A DNA stretch of 64,000 nucleotides from assembly GCA_041748555.1 (NCBI GenBank), contig JBGTDA010000021.1, positions 1-64,000 of the forward strand, given 5' to 3'. The notes beneath the pieces were generated by a model, which saw only the letters and a list, made by a program, of their open reading frames with translations, did not search any database and was not told the origin of the DNA. The first letter of the stretch is position 1; every line of letters starts with the position of its first letter. The translations under genes and the position numbers were made by a program. Below, one piece after another: positions 26,646 to 35,608 of this stretch. The DNA is from Rhodonellum sp041748555 (GTDB taxonomy: Bacteria; Bacteroidota; Bacteroidia; Cytophagales; Cyclobacteriaceae).

Positions 26646-27798
26646 AAAGGAGATTTCTCAAGGATTGTTTGGAAAGACCGTTGGGTATTTCCTGATCTTT
26701 GTTTTCTTTTTGATGGGATGCAATCAGCTGATCAATTTGCCGCTGGACAAGCTCGTCATGTTCATGTTTTTGGTAGGTCTGATTCTGAGAAACATTTACC
26801 AGGGAATCAAAATTTCCATAACAATTCTTTTGACGGTCTGCATTTTGACAACCTTTGTGCTGTTAACTTACCTTTTCAATCTTCCCTCTTCATCACCGAT
26901 TGTTTTTTTCCCCGTTTTGGGGTTATTCTTCGCACTTTTGGTAGCCAAAGAACCTGAGCTGATAGAGATTCTTTATTGGGGACTTTTTATACACCTTGTG
27001 ATCGGACTTTGCTTTGTGTTCTCCAGTTATATCATCGGGATGAACTCATACGTACACCCCATGTATGACAAGGGTGTTCCTTTTTTGCATGCTGCAAAGG
27101 GATTTACTACCACTGTTCAGTCTTTTGGTACATTAGGGATCAGCTGGTTTTTGATTTATTACTTTAAAAAGGACAGGGGAGAAGTAAGAAGAATCGATAA
27201 AATAGCTTACTATATTGTCTTATTCGCAATTTTTTGTACGTTCAACCGAAACACACTTCTGATTTTTTTAGTGTTGTTGTTTTTTAAGCATAAGAAAATA
27301 TTTGTTGCAATCTTCATCGTTTTAGGGGTGTTTTACCTTTACTTTTTTGATTTTATCAATAGCGTTTTATTCAACGTATCAACCCTGGATTCCCGTTCCG
27401 ATCTTCTTCAGGCTTTTAGGATTGCTTTTTTTGAACAAACCGGATGGATTGGATACCTGATTGGAAATGGGAACAATACGGTTCCACAGGAAATAGCCGT
27501 GGGTACAGTTTACAAAACGGGATACATCGAAAACGGAACATCGGTACTTTTGTATACTTATGGTTTTATCGGATATCTGGCTTATTTAGTCGCTGTCACC
27601 ATTTTATCACTGATGTTTTGGATAAGGGATCAGGTTTTTTATGCCTGTATCACTTTTTATATTTTCATCATCGCACAACAATTTACCCACGAATTTTTTT
27701 CCAACACCTTTTATCTGCTGTTCGCAGCACTATTACTGATATTAAACGCAATAGATAAAATTGAAGAAAAAAATAGTATTCTTTCATCTGCTGAATAA
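26638..27798 (+). CDS. Wzy-like O-antigen/exopolysaccharide polymerase
   Basis: A 386-residue protein with about ten hydrophobic segments and a larger periplasmic loop near residues 245-310 (LDSRSDLLQAFRIAFFEQTGWIGYLIGNGNNTV), the layout of Wzy/O-antigen ligase family proteins. Wzy enzymes join repeat units in the periplasm; their sequence conservation is low, so the call rests on topology, loop pattern and position between glycosyltransferase genes near wzx. An O-antigen ligase role is possible. It overlaps the next gene by 38 bases. Confidence 0.75.
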   Translation: MIEKEISQGLFGKTVGYFLIFVFFLMGCNQLINLPLDKLVMFMFLVGLILRNIYQGIKISITILLTVCILTTFVLLTYLFNLPSSSPIVFFPVLGLFFALLVAKEPELIEILYWGLFIHLVIGLCFVFSSYIIGMNSYVHPMYDKGVPFLHAAKGFTTTVQSFGTLGISWFLIYYFKKDRGEVRRIDKIAYYIVLFAIFCTFNRNTLLIFLVLLFFKHKKIFVAIFIVLGVFYLYFFDFINSVLFNVSTLDSRSDLLQAFRIAFFEQTGWIGYLIGNGNNTVPQEIAVGTVYKTGYIENGTSVLLYTYGFIGYLAYLVAVTILSLMFWIRDQVFYACITFYIFIIAQQFTHEFFSNTFYLLFAALLLILNAIDKIEEKNSILSSAE

Positions 27799-28837
27799 TT
27801 TCACCGGAAGTCCTTTGGTATTGAAAAATGTCATTGAAGTGGCTTTGGAAGAGGGATTTGAGGTGGAGCTATATACCAGCAAAACAAAAGGTTTTCTTAC
27901 TGAGATTCCGGGAGTTATATATTACAACAATTATTACAATAGATCCAACCATAGGCTTCTAACCCTTTTTTCATTTTTTGGCAGTCAGCTTTTACTCGCT
28001 TTCGTTACCCTCTTCAGATATTACAAATCCAATGAAATCTTTTATGTCAACACCATTCTTCCTTTTGGAAGTGTGTTGACAGGAAAGATATTGGAGAAAA
28101 CAGTCATCAGCCATATTCACGAATATGAGATCAAGCCACTGGCCCTCAGCAATTTTCTTTTTTCTGTTGTAAACAGGTTCTCAAATGAAATAATTGTGGT
28201 TTCTGAATTTTTAAAAAATAACCCTTCACTTAAACGCAAAGATGTCAAAGTTATCCCTAACTGTGTCACCGAGGAGTTTGAAGTCAAAGCTATTCCCCGG
28301 ATTATCCCCAATACCCGTTTTCAGGTTTTGATGCTGGCCTCTCTTAGACCGTATAAGGGGATATGTGAATTCATAGCATTAAGTAAAATTTTGCACCGGT
28401 TGGATTTCAGATTGGTAGTAAGTGATACCGAAGAAGACCTGCAGAATTTTTTGGCAGAAACTAAAATCCCCTACAATCTTAGGATTTTTCCTGAACAACA
28501 GGATGTCCATCTTTTTTATCAGCAAGCCGATCTGATCCTGAACCTGACAGATAAAAAGAGGTGCATAGAGACTTTTGGCCTTACTGTGCTGGAAGGGATG
28601 TATTATGGGTTGCCTGCAATCATTCCGACAGTTGGTGGTATCACCGAACTTATTGAGGAAGGGAAAAACGGTTTTAAAATAGACAGTCAGAATATTGAAC
28701 AGCTTTCTTCGAAGATTCAGGAAATCTGTGAAAATCAAGGGGTTTATAATTCTCTGCATAAGAATTGCTTATCTAAAAAAGAAAAATTTTCCCGAGCCCG
28801 ATTCAAACAAAAAATTGTAAAGTTATTGACCATATGA
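27761..28837 (+). CDS. GT4 family glycosyltransferase
   Basis: A 358-residue GT-B enzyme: NNFTGSPLVLKNVIEVAL at the N-terminus (acceptor-site Gly loop), VISHIHEYEI, KVIPNCV, MLASLRPYKGICEFIAL and the donor site TFGLTVLEGMYYGLPAIIPTVGGITELI (EX7E-like, about 268-295). The start is TTG at 27761, inside the end of the polymerase gene (38-base overlap); no later ATG precedes the conserved N-terminus. Four-base overlap with the following GH123 gene. Substrates unknown. Confidence 0.84.
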   Translation: MKKKIVFFHLLNNFTGSPLVLKNVIEVALEEGFEVELYTSKTKGFLTEIPGVIYYNNYYNRSNHRLLTLFSFFGSQLLLAFVTLFRYYKSNEIFYVNTILPFGSVLTGKILEKTVISHIHEYEIKPLALSNFLFSVVNRFSNEIIVVSEFLKNNPSLKRKDVKVIPNCVTEEFEVKAIPRIIPNTRFQVLMLASLRPYKGICEFIALSKILHRLDFRLVVSDTEEDLQNFLAETKIPYNLRIFPEQQDVHLFYQQADLILNLTDKKRCIETFGLTVLEGMYYGLPAIIPTVGGITELIEEGKNGFKIDSQNIEQLSSKIQEICENQGVYNSLHKNCLSKKEKFSRARFKQKIVKLLTI

Positions 28838-30444
28838 TGTATTTATCAAGATTGATTTTTTTATCTCTTTTCACGATTTTCATTTCCGATTCAGTTTTTG
28901 CAGCTGATCAATTGAAGGGGAATTTTACTTATCCGGAAAAGTTCGGGGAAGAATTACCTGATCAGTCAGTATTCAAAGTTTGGAAAAACGAAACTCTTCC
29001 TTTGATTTTGAAAATCCATTCTTCCAAGGAGGATCCGGTGAACATCGAAATAGAGATGAATAACGCCAAGGTAAGTGTCCTTACTTATCAGCTAGCCTAT
29101 GTAAGGGGGGATTTTTCTGCGGGAAGTTGTGGAAGTGACAAAATCAACAATGATTTTGCATCCGCGAGATTCCCTGACAGGTCTGTCCCAATCACCAACA
29201 ATATCATTCAACCTGACAGTGTCATCCATTATGTATTGATCCACCTGACTGTGGATGAGAAAGCAAAAAAGGGAAGCTTTCCTCTCAACGTGAAGCTTCA
29301 ACAGAACGGGCAATCGACCGACATAAATGCAAAAATAGAAATACAAAACCAAAAACTTCCTGATTTCCAAAACCTGGATTATAAGGTTGATTTTTGGCAA
29401 TATCCTTTAGTGGTTTCCAATTATCACAATGTCAAACCTTACGGTCAGGAGCATATGCAACAACTGGACGTCATGTTTAAGCAGCTGCAGTACATCAATC
29501 AGAAAGTCATCACCACCTCCGTGTTTTGGGATTTGTATAACACCTCAATAAAGCCGTTGGAGGAGATGATGATTCAGGTCAGTAAAAAAACTGATGGAAC
29601 ATATTCATATGATTATTCGAATTTTGAAAAATATGTAAATTGTGGTCTTTCCAACGGTATTGATGAACAGATTTCTGTGCATAATCTGTATCCGTGGAAC
29701 AACTATTTTTTCTATTATGATGAAGCCAAAAAGAAAGTCGTTTCTGTTCAGACTTTACCTCTGTCTGATGATTATAAAAATTTTTGGTCAAGCTTTCTAA
29801 AAGACTTCAACGATTATCTTTCCCAAAAAGGATGGTTGGAAAAAGTAGTGTTTTATATTGATGAAAGGGAGGTAGGACAGTCTCTGGGTGTTGCCAAATT
29901 TATTAAAGAAATCAATCCGGATTTTAAAATAGGATATGCAGGTAGATTTTATAAGCAATTATCCCCGTATATTTATGATTATTCTGTCCCTACGAATGTC
30001 GTAATGGAAGATGTGAATCTTCAAAGTAGGATGGACACAGGACAAGAGACTACCTTTTATACGTCCTGTTTTGAGAAGCAGCCCAATATGTTGATGATGT
30101 CCAATTATGGTGATATTTACTTTCTTACCATGTTGGCTAAAGCGAAGGGTTATGACGGGATGTTGAGATGGGCTTTTAATTTATGGTCATCTCAAATAAA
30201 GGAAAATGCGATTTATACTGATGTGCCATCCGGAGACGCTCATTTTGTTTATCCTGATGGACAGGTTTCTTTAAGATATTGGATTATCCGGGATGCTCTG
30301 GAAGAAACACTTAAATTTGATGTCAAGAAGAAGGATATTGTTGCTAAACAAGTTTTAAATGCGCATACTCGATATTTTTTATTGAATGTTGAAGCCTCAA
30401 GATTGGATATGGTGTCTACAATGAAAAAATACCTGAATGATTAA
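28834..30444 (+). CDS. Secreted GH123-like glycoside hydrolase (DUF4091 type)
   Basis: A 536-residue protein with a clear signal peptide (about residues 1-23, ending VFA/ADQ), an N-terminal beta-sandwich region (about 30-175) and a catalytic-type barrel. Seen: FWQYPLVVSNYHNVKPYG (187-204), the acidic pair Asp343-Glu344 in FYIDERE, and GYDGMLRWAFNLW. GH123 enzymes are N-acetyl-beta-galactosaminidases that use an Asp-Glu pair with substrate-assisted catalysis. The substrate here is inferred only. It is embedded between two glycosyltransferase genes with four- and eight-base overlaps, so it is made with the polymer and probably trims or edits it in the periplasm or at the surface. Confidence 0.75.
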   Translation: MMYLSRLIFLSLFTIFISDSVFAADQLKGNFTYPEKFGEELPDQSVFKVWKNETLPLILKIHSSKEDPVNIEIEMNNAKVSVLTYQLAYVRGDFSAGSCGSDKINNDFASARFPDRSVPITNNIIQPDSVIHYVLIHLTVDEKAKKGSFPLNVKLQQNGQSTDINAKIEIQNQKLPDFQNLDYKVDFWQYPLVVSNYHNVKPYGQEHMQQLDVMFKQLQYINQKVITTSVFWDLYNTSIKPLEEMMIQVSKKTDGTYSYDYSNFEKYVNCGLSNGIDEQISVHNLYPWNNYFFYYDEAKKKVVSVQTLPLSDDYKNFWSSFLKDFNDYLSQKGWLEKVVFYIDEREVGQSLGVAKFIKEINPDFKIGYAGRFYKQLSPYIYDYSVPTNVVMEDVNLQSRMDTGQETTFYTSCFEKQPNMLMMSNYGDIYFLTMLAKAKGYDGMLRWAFNLWSSQIKENAIYTDVPSGDAHFVYPDGQVSLRYWIIRDALEETLKFDVKKKDIVAKQVLNAHTRYFLLNVEASRLDMVSTMKKYLND

Positions 30445-31525
30445 AAGGAAAGTAGCCATAGTGGGAACTGTTGGGGTCCCTGCTAATTATGGCGGTTTTG
30501 AAACACTTGTGGAAAACCTGTTAGATCTGCTTCCGAAATTTTTTGAGGTTACAGTATTCTGCGAATCCAGGTCTTATCCCGAAAAATCAGATACCTACAA
30601 AGGAGCCAATCTGATATATCTAAGATTAAGGGCAAATGGTATTCAAAGCATTATATACGATATTGTATCTATTTGGAAATCCTTCAGGACTCATGACCAT
30701 ATATTGTTGCTGGGAGTATCGGGTGCATTGATTCTACCCTTTATCAAACCCTTTTCTAAAGCCCAGATAGTAACCAATATTGATGGTTTGGAATGGAAAA
30801 GGGACAAATGGAGTTGGTTTGCAAAGAAATTCCTTAAATTTTCCGAAAGGATTGCTGTGAAATTTTCTCATGAGGTAATTGCTGATAACAAGCATATTCA
30901 GACCTATATAAAAAAAGAATACAACCGGGATTCTATCTTTATTGCCTATGGAGCAAATCATGTTTCTCCGGTGGATTCTGATCTGTATCTGAAAAAATTT
31001 CCATTTTTGAAGAAACCGTATGTATTTACTGTTTGTAGAATAGAACCCGAAAACAATATTGAGATGCAGCTTCAGGCATTCGTCGATACCGAAATCCCAT
31101 ACCCATATGTGATTGTAGGAAACTGGAATTCAAGTGATTATGGGATGAGTCTGTACCGCAAATATTCAAGAATTAAAAACCTTATCCTTTATAATCCCAT
31201 ATATGATTCGGATGAATTGAATGTATTAAGATCCAATTGTTATTTTTATTTACATGGACACAGTGCAGGAGGGACAAATCCCTCATTGGTTGAAGCCATG
31301 TATCTCGGATTGCCTATTGTTGCCTTTGGAGTGAATTACAACCTGGAGACGACGTTTGGAAAAGCTGTTTATTATGAAAGCAATGAAGATTTGAAGAAAT
31401 TGCTATTGAAACTGGAAACCTTGGACAGGGAAACCATATGCACTGACATGCTCAAATTAGCCAAAAAACATTATTCCTGGAGAGGGATTACAAAAAAATA
31501 CATCAAAGTTTTTGATAAAATTTGA
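30437..31525 (+). CDS. Glycosyltransferase with DUF1972 domain (rhamnosyltransferase-like)
   Basis: A 362-residue GT-B enzyme. KVAIVGTVGVPANYGGFETLVENL (5-28) is the DUF1972 hallmark found in rhamnosyltransferases such as Cps2T-like enzymes, then TNIDGLEWKRDKWS (about 112-126), and the donor side GHSAGGTNPSLVEAMYLGLPIVAFGVNYN. A rhamnose donor would fit the rfbA/rfbD genes 3 kb downstream, but donor specificity is inference. It overlaps the GH123 gene by eight bases and precedes the Wzi-like gene. Confidence 0.82.
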   Translation: MIKRKVAIVGTVGVPANYGGFETLVENLLDLLPKFFEVTVFCESRSYPEKSDTYKGANLIYLRLRANGIQSIIYDIVSIWKSFRTHDHILLLGVSGALILPFIKPFSKAQIVTNIDGLEWKRDKWSWFAKKFLKFSERIAVKFSHEVIADNKHIQTYIKKEYNRDSIFIAYGANHVSPVDSDLYLKKFPFLKKPYVFTVCRIEPENNIEMQLQAFVDTEIPYPYVIVGNWNSSDYGMSLYRKYSRIKNLILYNPIYDSDELNVLRSNCYFYLHGHSAGGTNPSLVEAMYLGLPIVAFGVNYNLETTFGKAVYYESNEDLKKLLLKLETLDRETICTDMLKLAKKHYSWRGITKKYIKVFDKI

Positions 31526-31553
31526 TCCCGGAGACGGAAAGAATAGTTTTCAA

Positions 31554-33296
31554 ATGATAAGGAATGGCTGCTTAATTTTTTTTATTCTGTTTTGCGCTGC
31601 TGAAGGAGTTGCATTGGCACAGACGCTTCCCGCCGGTTTCCCTGTTTTGGAGGAGGCACTGAGAAGAAAGCAGCTTTTAGGTGACTATGATTCCAAAGTT
31701 TCTTTTCTGCAAAGACCTGTTCCCATATTTGGGGAAAGGGATACCATAAGAGAACCTTTTGGGATTTTTCATATAGGAAACAAGGAACTCTTGAAAATCA
31801 CAAAACCCCCGAAGAAGTTTTTCGAAATATTGCCTGTCCTGAATACTACCAACTTTAATTCTAAAAGGCCTTACGGATGGGGAGATGGTGCGATGGTGCC
31901 GGGAAAAGGGTTTAGTAATATGGTTTCGACAGGTGTCTCAGGCAAATTTTATTTGTTGAAGTTTCAGTTTCGTCCTGAGTGGGTGGTCGGCCAAAATTTG
32001 CCTTACCAGGGATTTTCTGATAGGTTTACAGACAACGAGACATTTGCCAGATTCAGGTTTTGGAATTTCGGAGATCATCCCGAATGGTTTTCCGGTACAT
32101 ACAATTCATTTTATACCTTAGGCCAGTCTTTTTTGAGCCTTCAACTCGGGCCTGTGGATGTTGGGGTGTCCAACGAAAATATCTGGTGGGGTCCCGGACA
32201 GTTCAATGCTTTGATTTTCAGCAGAAATGCCCGAGGTTTTGAACATGCCTTTCTGAAGACCAACCGGCCTGTAGATATATACATCGGTAATCTTGAAGCT
32301 CAACTGATCTTTGGCAGGCTGGAGAGTTCCGGATTGGCTCCCTCCCAGAATCAGAATATGAACCGGCGGTTTTTCAGACCATTCACAGGAGATTGGCGGT
32401 ATCTCAATGCCTTATCTGTTTCTTTCCGGCCAAAATGGTTGCCGCAATTTTATATTGGCATGAACCGCACCTTCCAACAATTCAGCAAGGATGTAGGATC
32501 TTCTTTCCAAGAAATTCTTCCCGTATTCGAGGTATTTCAGAAGGTGAAATTATTTGAAGACAGAAATTCAGTTTCCTATGATGCCAAGGCACAGGATCAG
32601 CAGGTTTCTGTTTTTACCCGGTATGTCAATGTCAACGGTAACTTTGAAATCTATTTTGAATTCGGTAAAAGGGACCATAATTTCAATTGGAGAGAATTTA
32701 CCCTTAATCCGGAGCATGCCAGAGCTTATCTTTTTGGCTTTTCCAAACTGCTTCCAATTAACAAAGAGCCAGGCCGATATTTGCAGGTTAGAGGAGAATC
32801 GACCCATCAACAGGAATCCATCAACCGATATACACGCTATCCGGACCTACACATAGGAAATTCTAGCTGGCACACCCATTATCAGGTGAGAGGTTTTACC
32901 CATTATGGAGAATCCCTTGGTGTAGGAAGTGGAGTAGGGGCAAATGTCCAGACTTTGGAAGTAGCTGTAGTAGAAAAATTAAACAAGGTGGGTATATTGT
33001 TGGAAAGGTTGGAAAACCATCAGGATTATTTCTATCGTGTTTTTGAAGGTCAAAAAGAACGAAGTCCTTGGGTGGATCTGAGTATTGGGTTACTTTTGGA
33101 CCATCAGTGGAAAAGTTTATTATTTAGTTCGAAAGTACAATTTGTAAATGCACACAATTATCAATGGCAGCTTCAAGCCAACACTTCACCCGAATTTCCC
33201 AAACAACAAAAATTATTTTCTATTTTTGCCCAGGCTAATCTGATCTATTTTCTTAACCAAAAATCATTCAGGAAAAAACCGATAATCGAATGGTGA
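31554..33296 (+). CDS. Wzi-like capsule assembly outer-membrane beta-barrel protein
   Basis: A protein of 580 residues with a signal peptide (MIRNGCLIFFILFCAAEGVALAQ). It has barrel-like alternating strands and family segments YGWGDGAMVPGKGFSNMVSTG, LQLGPVDVGVSNENIWWGPGQFNALIFS (the WGPG motif) and NARGFEHAFLKTNRPVD. Wzi in Escherichia coli is a surface lectin-like barrel that holds capsule on the cell. Here the protein is likely the outer-membrane anchor or assembly factor for this polymer. The ATG at 31554 was chosen because the signal peptide starts there; the upstream in-frame ATG at 31512 lies inside the previous gene. It ends the operon before the rfbA promoter gap. Confidence 0.87.
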   Translation: MIRNGCLIFFILFCAAEGVALAQTLPAGFPVLEEALRRKQLLGDYDSKVSFLQRPVPIFGERDTIREPFGIFHIGNKELLKITKPPKKFFEILPVLNTTNFNSKRPYGWGDGAMVPGKGFSNMVSTGVSGKFYLLKFQFRPEWVVGQNLPYQGFSDRFTDNETFARFRFWNFGDHPEWFSGTYNSFYTLGQSFLSLQLGPVDVGVSNENIWWGPGQFNALIFSRNARGFEHAFLKTNRPVDIYIGNLEAQLIFGRLESSGLAPSQNQNMNRRFFRPFTGDWRYLNALSVSFRPKWLPQFYIGMNRTFQQFSKDVGSSFQEILPVFEVFQKVKLFEDRNSVSYDAKAQDQQVSVFTRYVNVNGNFEIYFEFGKRDHNFNWREFTLNPEHARAYLFGFSKLLPINKEPGRYLQVRGESTHQQESINRYTRYPDLHIGNSSWHTHYQVRGFTHYGESLGVGSGVGANVQTLEVAVVEKLNKVGILLERLENHQDYFYRVFEGQKERSPWVDLSIGLLLDHQWKSLLFSSKVQFVNAHNYQWQLQANTSPEFPKQQKLFSIFAQANLIYFLNQKSFRKKPIIEW

Positions 33297-33427
33297 TTTT
33301 CAAAAGTGAAGACTAATTTTTCTTCCTTTTTATTTCGGTTTTCAATTGCAAATTTTAATCGAAGACACTAAAATAATTTAAAAATTTCATTCTTTAAAAT
33401 TTAATAAACGTTTTAACTCTCACCCAA

Positions 33428-34312
33428 ATGAAAGGAATAATATTAGCAGGTGGATCAGGCACACGGTTATATCCCATAACAAAAGGAACCTCCAAACAAC
33501 TTTTGGCGATCTATGACAAACCCATGATTTATTATCCGCTTTCAGTTCTATTGTTGGCAGGGATCAAGGAAATATTGATCATCAGCACACCTTATGATCT
33601 GCCTAATTTTGAGAAGTTATTGGGAAACGGCCAGGATATGGGGCTTCAGATCTCATACGCCGAACAGCCAAGTCCCGATGGTCTGGCTCAGGCTTTTATT
33701 ATAGGAGAAGAATTCATTGGTGAGGATGACGTTTGTCTGGTTCTTGGAGACAATATTTTTTATGGACACGGCTTTACCCAACTTTTAAAGAGATCTGTTA
33801 AAATTGTGGAGAAAGAGAAAAAAGCCACAGTTTTTGGATATTATGTACAAGATCCACAACGTTATGGGGTTGTGGAATTCGAAAAAAACGGCAATGTTGT
33901 CAGTATTGAAGAAAAACCTAAAGAACCGAAAAGTAACTATGCAGTTATTGGGTTGTATTTTTATCCCAATTCAGTCGTCGAGATAGCAAATCAAATCAAG
34001 CCCAGTGAACGTGGGGAATTGGAAATCACAAGTGTGAACCAGGAATATTTGAATCGGGGAGAACTAAAAGTGAAATTGATGGGTCGGGGTTATGCCTGGT
34101 TGGATACAGGCACCCACGAATCCATGCTTGAAGCCTCCAATTTCATCCATACCATTGAAAAAAGACAGGGATTAAAAGTTGCTTGTATTGAAGAGATCGC
34201 TTTTGAAATGGGATATATTTCAGGGTTTCAATTATTGAAGCTCGCCGAGCCCCTTCAGAAAAATGAATATGGCCAGTATCTGATCAATAAAATTAAAAAC
34301 CTAAAAGCATGA
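33428..34312 (+). CDS. rfbA: Glucose-1-phosphate thymidylyltransferase
   Basis: Makes dTDP-glucose from dTTP and glucose-1-phosphate, the first step to dTDP-L-rhamnose and other dTDP sugars. The 294 residues match RmlA. Seen: AGGSGTRLYPITKGTSKQLL (7-26) with the nucleotide-binding GGSGTR and catalytic K23, YDKPMIYYPLSVL, LGDNIFYGHG (about 110-119), EEKPKEPKSNYAVIGLYFY and GRGYAWLDTGTHESMLEAS. The 131-base upstream gap is AT-rich with no clear TAnnTTTG promoter. The rfbD gene overlaps by four bases. Confidence 0.96.
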   Translation: MKGIILAGGSGTRLYPITKGTSKQLLAIYDKPMIYYPLSVLLLAGIKEILIISTPYDLPNFEKLLGNGQDMGLQISYAEQPSPDGLAQAFIIGEEFIGEDDVCLVLGDNIFYGHGFTQLLKRSVKIVEKEKKATVFGYYVQDPQRYGVVEFEKNGNVVSIEEKPKEPKSNYAVIGLYFYPNSVVEIANQIKPSERGELEITSVNQEYLNRGELKVKLMGRGYAWLDTGTHESMLEASNFIHTIEKRQGLKVACIEEIAFEMGYISGFQLLKLAEPLQKNEYGQYLINKIKNLKA

Positions 34313-35181
34313 AAATATTGGTTACGGGTGCCAGGAGCCAGATTGGCCATGAGTTGTTGGTTATATCAAGAAATTATCCCTCCTGGACCTGGAGATTTTT
34401 CACCAAGAAAGAAATTGATATCAGGGATGAAAATGATGTTATATCAGTATTGGCAGACTTCAAACCTGACGTAATCATCAATACAGCAGCATATACGAAT
34501 GTGGAAAAGGCCGACGCAGACCAAGAGGCGGCCCATAAAGTTAATGTGACTGGTCCATTTTTTTTAAGTAAATATGCAAAACAGGCATTGCTTATTCATA
34601 TCTCGACAGATTTTGTGTTCCGGGGAGACCGAAACGTACCCTATGATGAGGACGACAAAACGGATCCTTTGAACTTTTACGGAATTTCAAAACTGGAAGG
34701 GGAAAATGCGGTTATAGAAAATGCCTCCCGCCACATTATAATACGGACTTCATGGTTATATGGAAGGTATCAAAAGAATTTTTTGAAGAACATGCTTAAA
34801 CTTTCCAAATCTCGTTCCGAACTGAATGTGGTGGACAATCAAGTCGGAACGCCTACCTATTCCGGGGATTTGGCTGAGGCAATAGTAAAAATCATAAAAA
34901 ACACGGACATTTCCAGTGGCATTTACCACTTCAGCAATGAGGGAGTGGCATCTTGGTATGACTTCGCACAGGCTATTTTTGAATACAGTGAAAAGCCAAT
35001 AAAGTTGACCCCGGTACCGGCATCAGAATTTCCTAGTGCTGTCGAAAGGCCTTCATATAGTGTGTTAAATAAAGGTAAAGTCAAAAAAGCTCTAAATATC
35101 GATATCCCCCATTGGCGGGAAAGCTTGAAAAAGGTTATTGGTCTGTTAGAAAATGGAGATCAATTTTTTAATAATCACTGA
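34309..35181 (+). CDS. rfbD: dTDP-4-dehydrorhamnose reductase
   Basis: NADPH-dependent last step of dTDP-L-rhamnose synthesis, 290 residues. Seen: KILVTGARSQIGHEL (2-16), DVIINTAAYTNVEKAD (54-69), HISTDFVFRG (97-106) and the catalytic YGISK (Y124, K128), then VDNQVGTPTYSGDLAEAI. ATG overlaps the rfbA stop by four bases. The two middle enzymes, rfbB (4,6-dehydratase) and rfbC (3,5-epimerase), are not here and must be encoded elsewhere, or the SDR at 18576 may serve in part. Confidence 0.94.
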   Translation: MKILVTGARSQIGHELLVISRNYPSWTWRFFTKKEIDIRDENDVISVLADFKPDVIINTAAYTNVEKADADQEAAHKVNVTGPFFLSKYAKQALLIHISTDFVFRGDRNVPYDEDDKTDPLNFYGISKLEGENAVIENASRHIIIRTSWLYGRYQKNFLKNMLKLSKSRSELNVVDNQVGTPTYSGDLAEAIVKIIKNTDISSGIYHFSNEGVASWYDFAQAIFEYSEKPIKLTPVPASEFPSAVERPSYSVLNKGKVKKALNIDIPHWRESLKKVIGLLENGDQFFNNH

Positions 35182-35608
35182 TTGAGTTAAAGATAGAACA
35201 CTCATAATCCAGGTTTCACCGAAATATTAAATTCATGAAAAACAGGAATTTTGTCTTCGAGAAAATAAAAACTCCAAATCGGCAAAAATGTAAGATTTTC
35301 TTCATTCATTTGTACTCCATAACTGTTGAGTAATTTAAGTACTCATATAGTTAAGCCCATTGGATCTGATTAAAAACAATTTCCCATTAATCTCATCAAG
35401 TGTTTCACTCCCTTCCTCATTTATTTAAGCCCCAATATTTCAGTTATACCTTTGAAAATTCTGCGTGGTGAAATGAAAATTTCATTGATTTGGAATCTAT
35501 TTGTATAAGCCGGTCTACGGTGAAAACAGAATTAAACTAAGTGCTATTTGGGACTGAAAGAGCGAAGCTTTATTTATAAAACAGCATATATACTTTTAAG
35601 ACAAAAAA
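35182..35608 (+). promoter_or_regulatory. Leader region of the second export operon
   Basis: A 427-base gap with no gene. TACCTTTG at 35447-35454 is a perfect TAnnTTTG element without a good -33 TTTG; it would give a leader of about 145 bases. Within that leader GACTGAAAGAGCGAAGCT (35552-35569) resembles GACTGAACGGGCGAAGCT (9379-9396) upstream of the first export gene (16 of 18 identical), a possible shared leader element. TGAGTA/TACTCA at 35327-35345 is a short palindrome. Confidence 0.4.
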
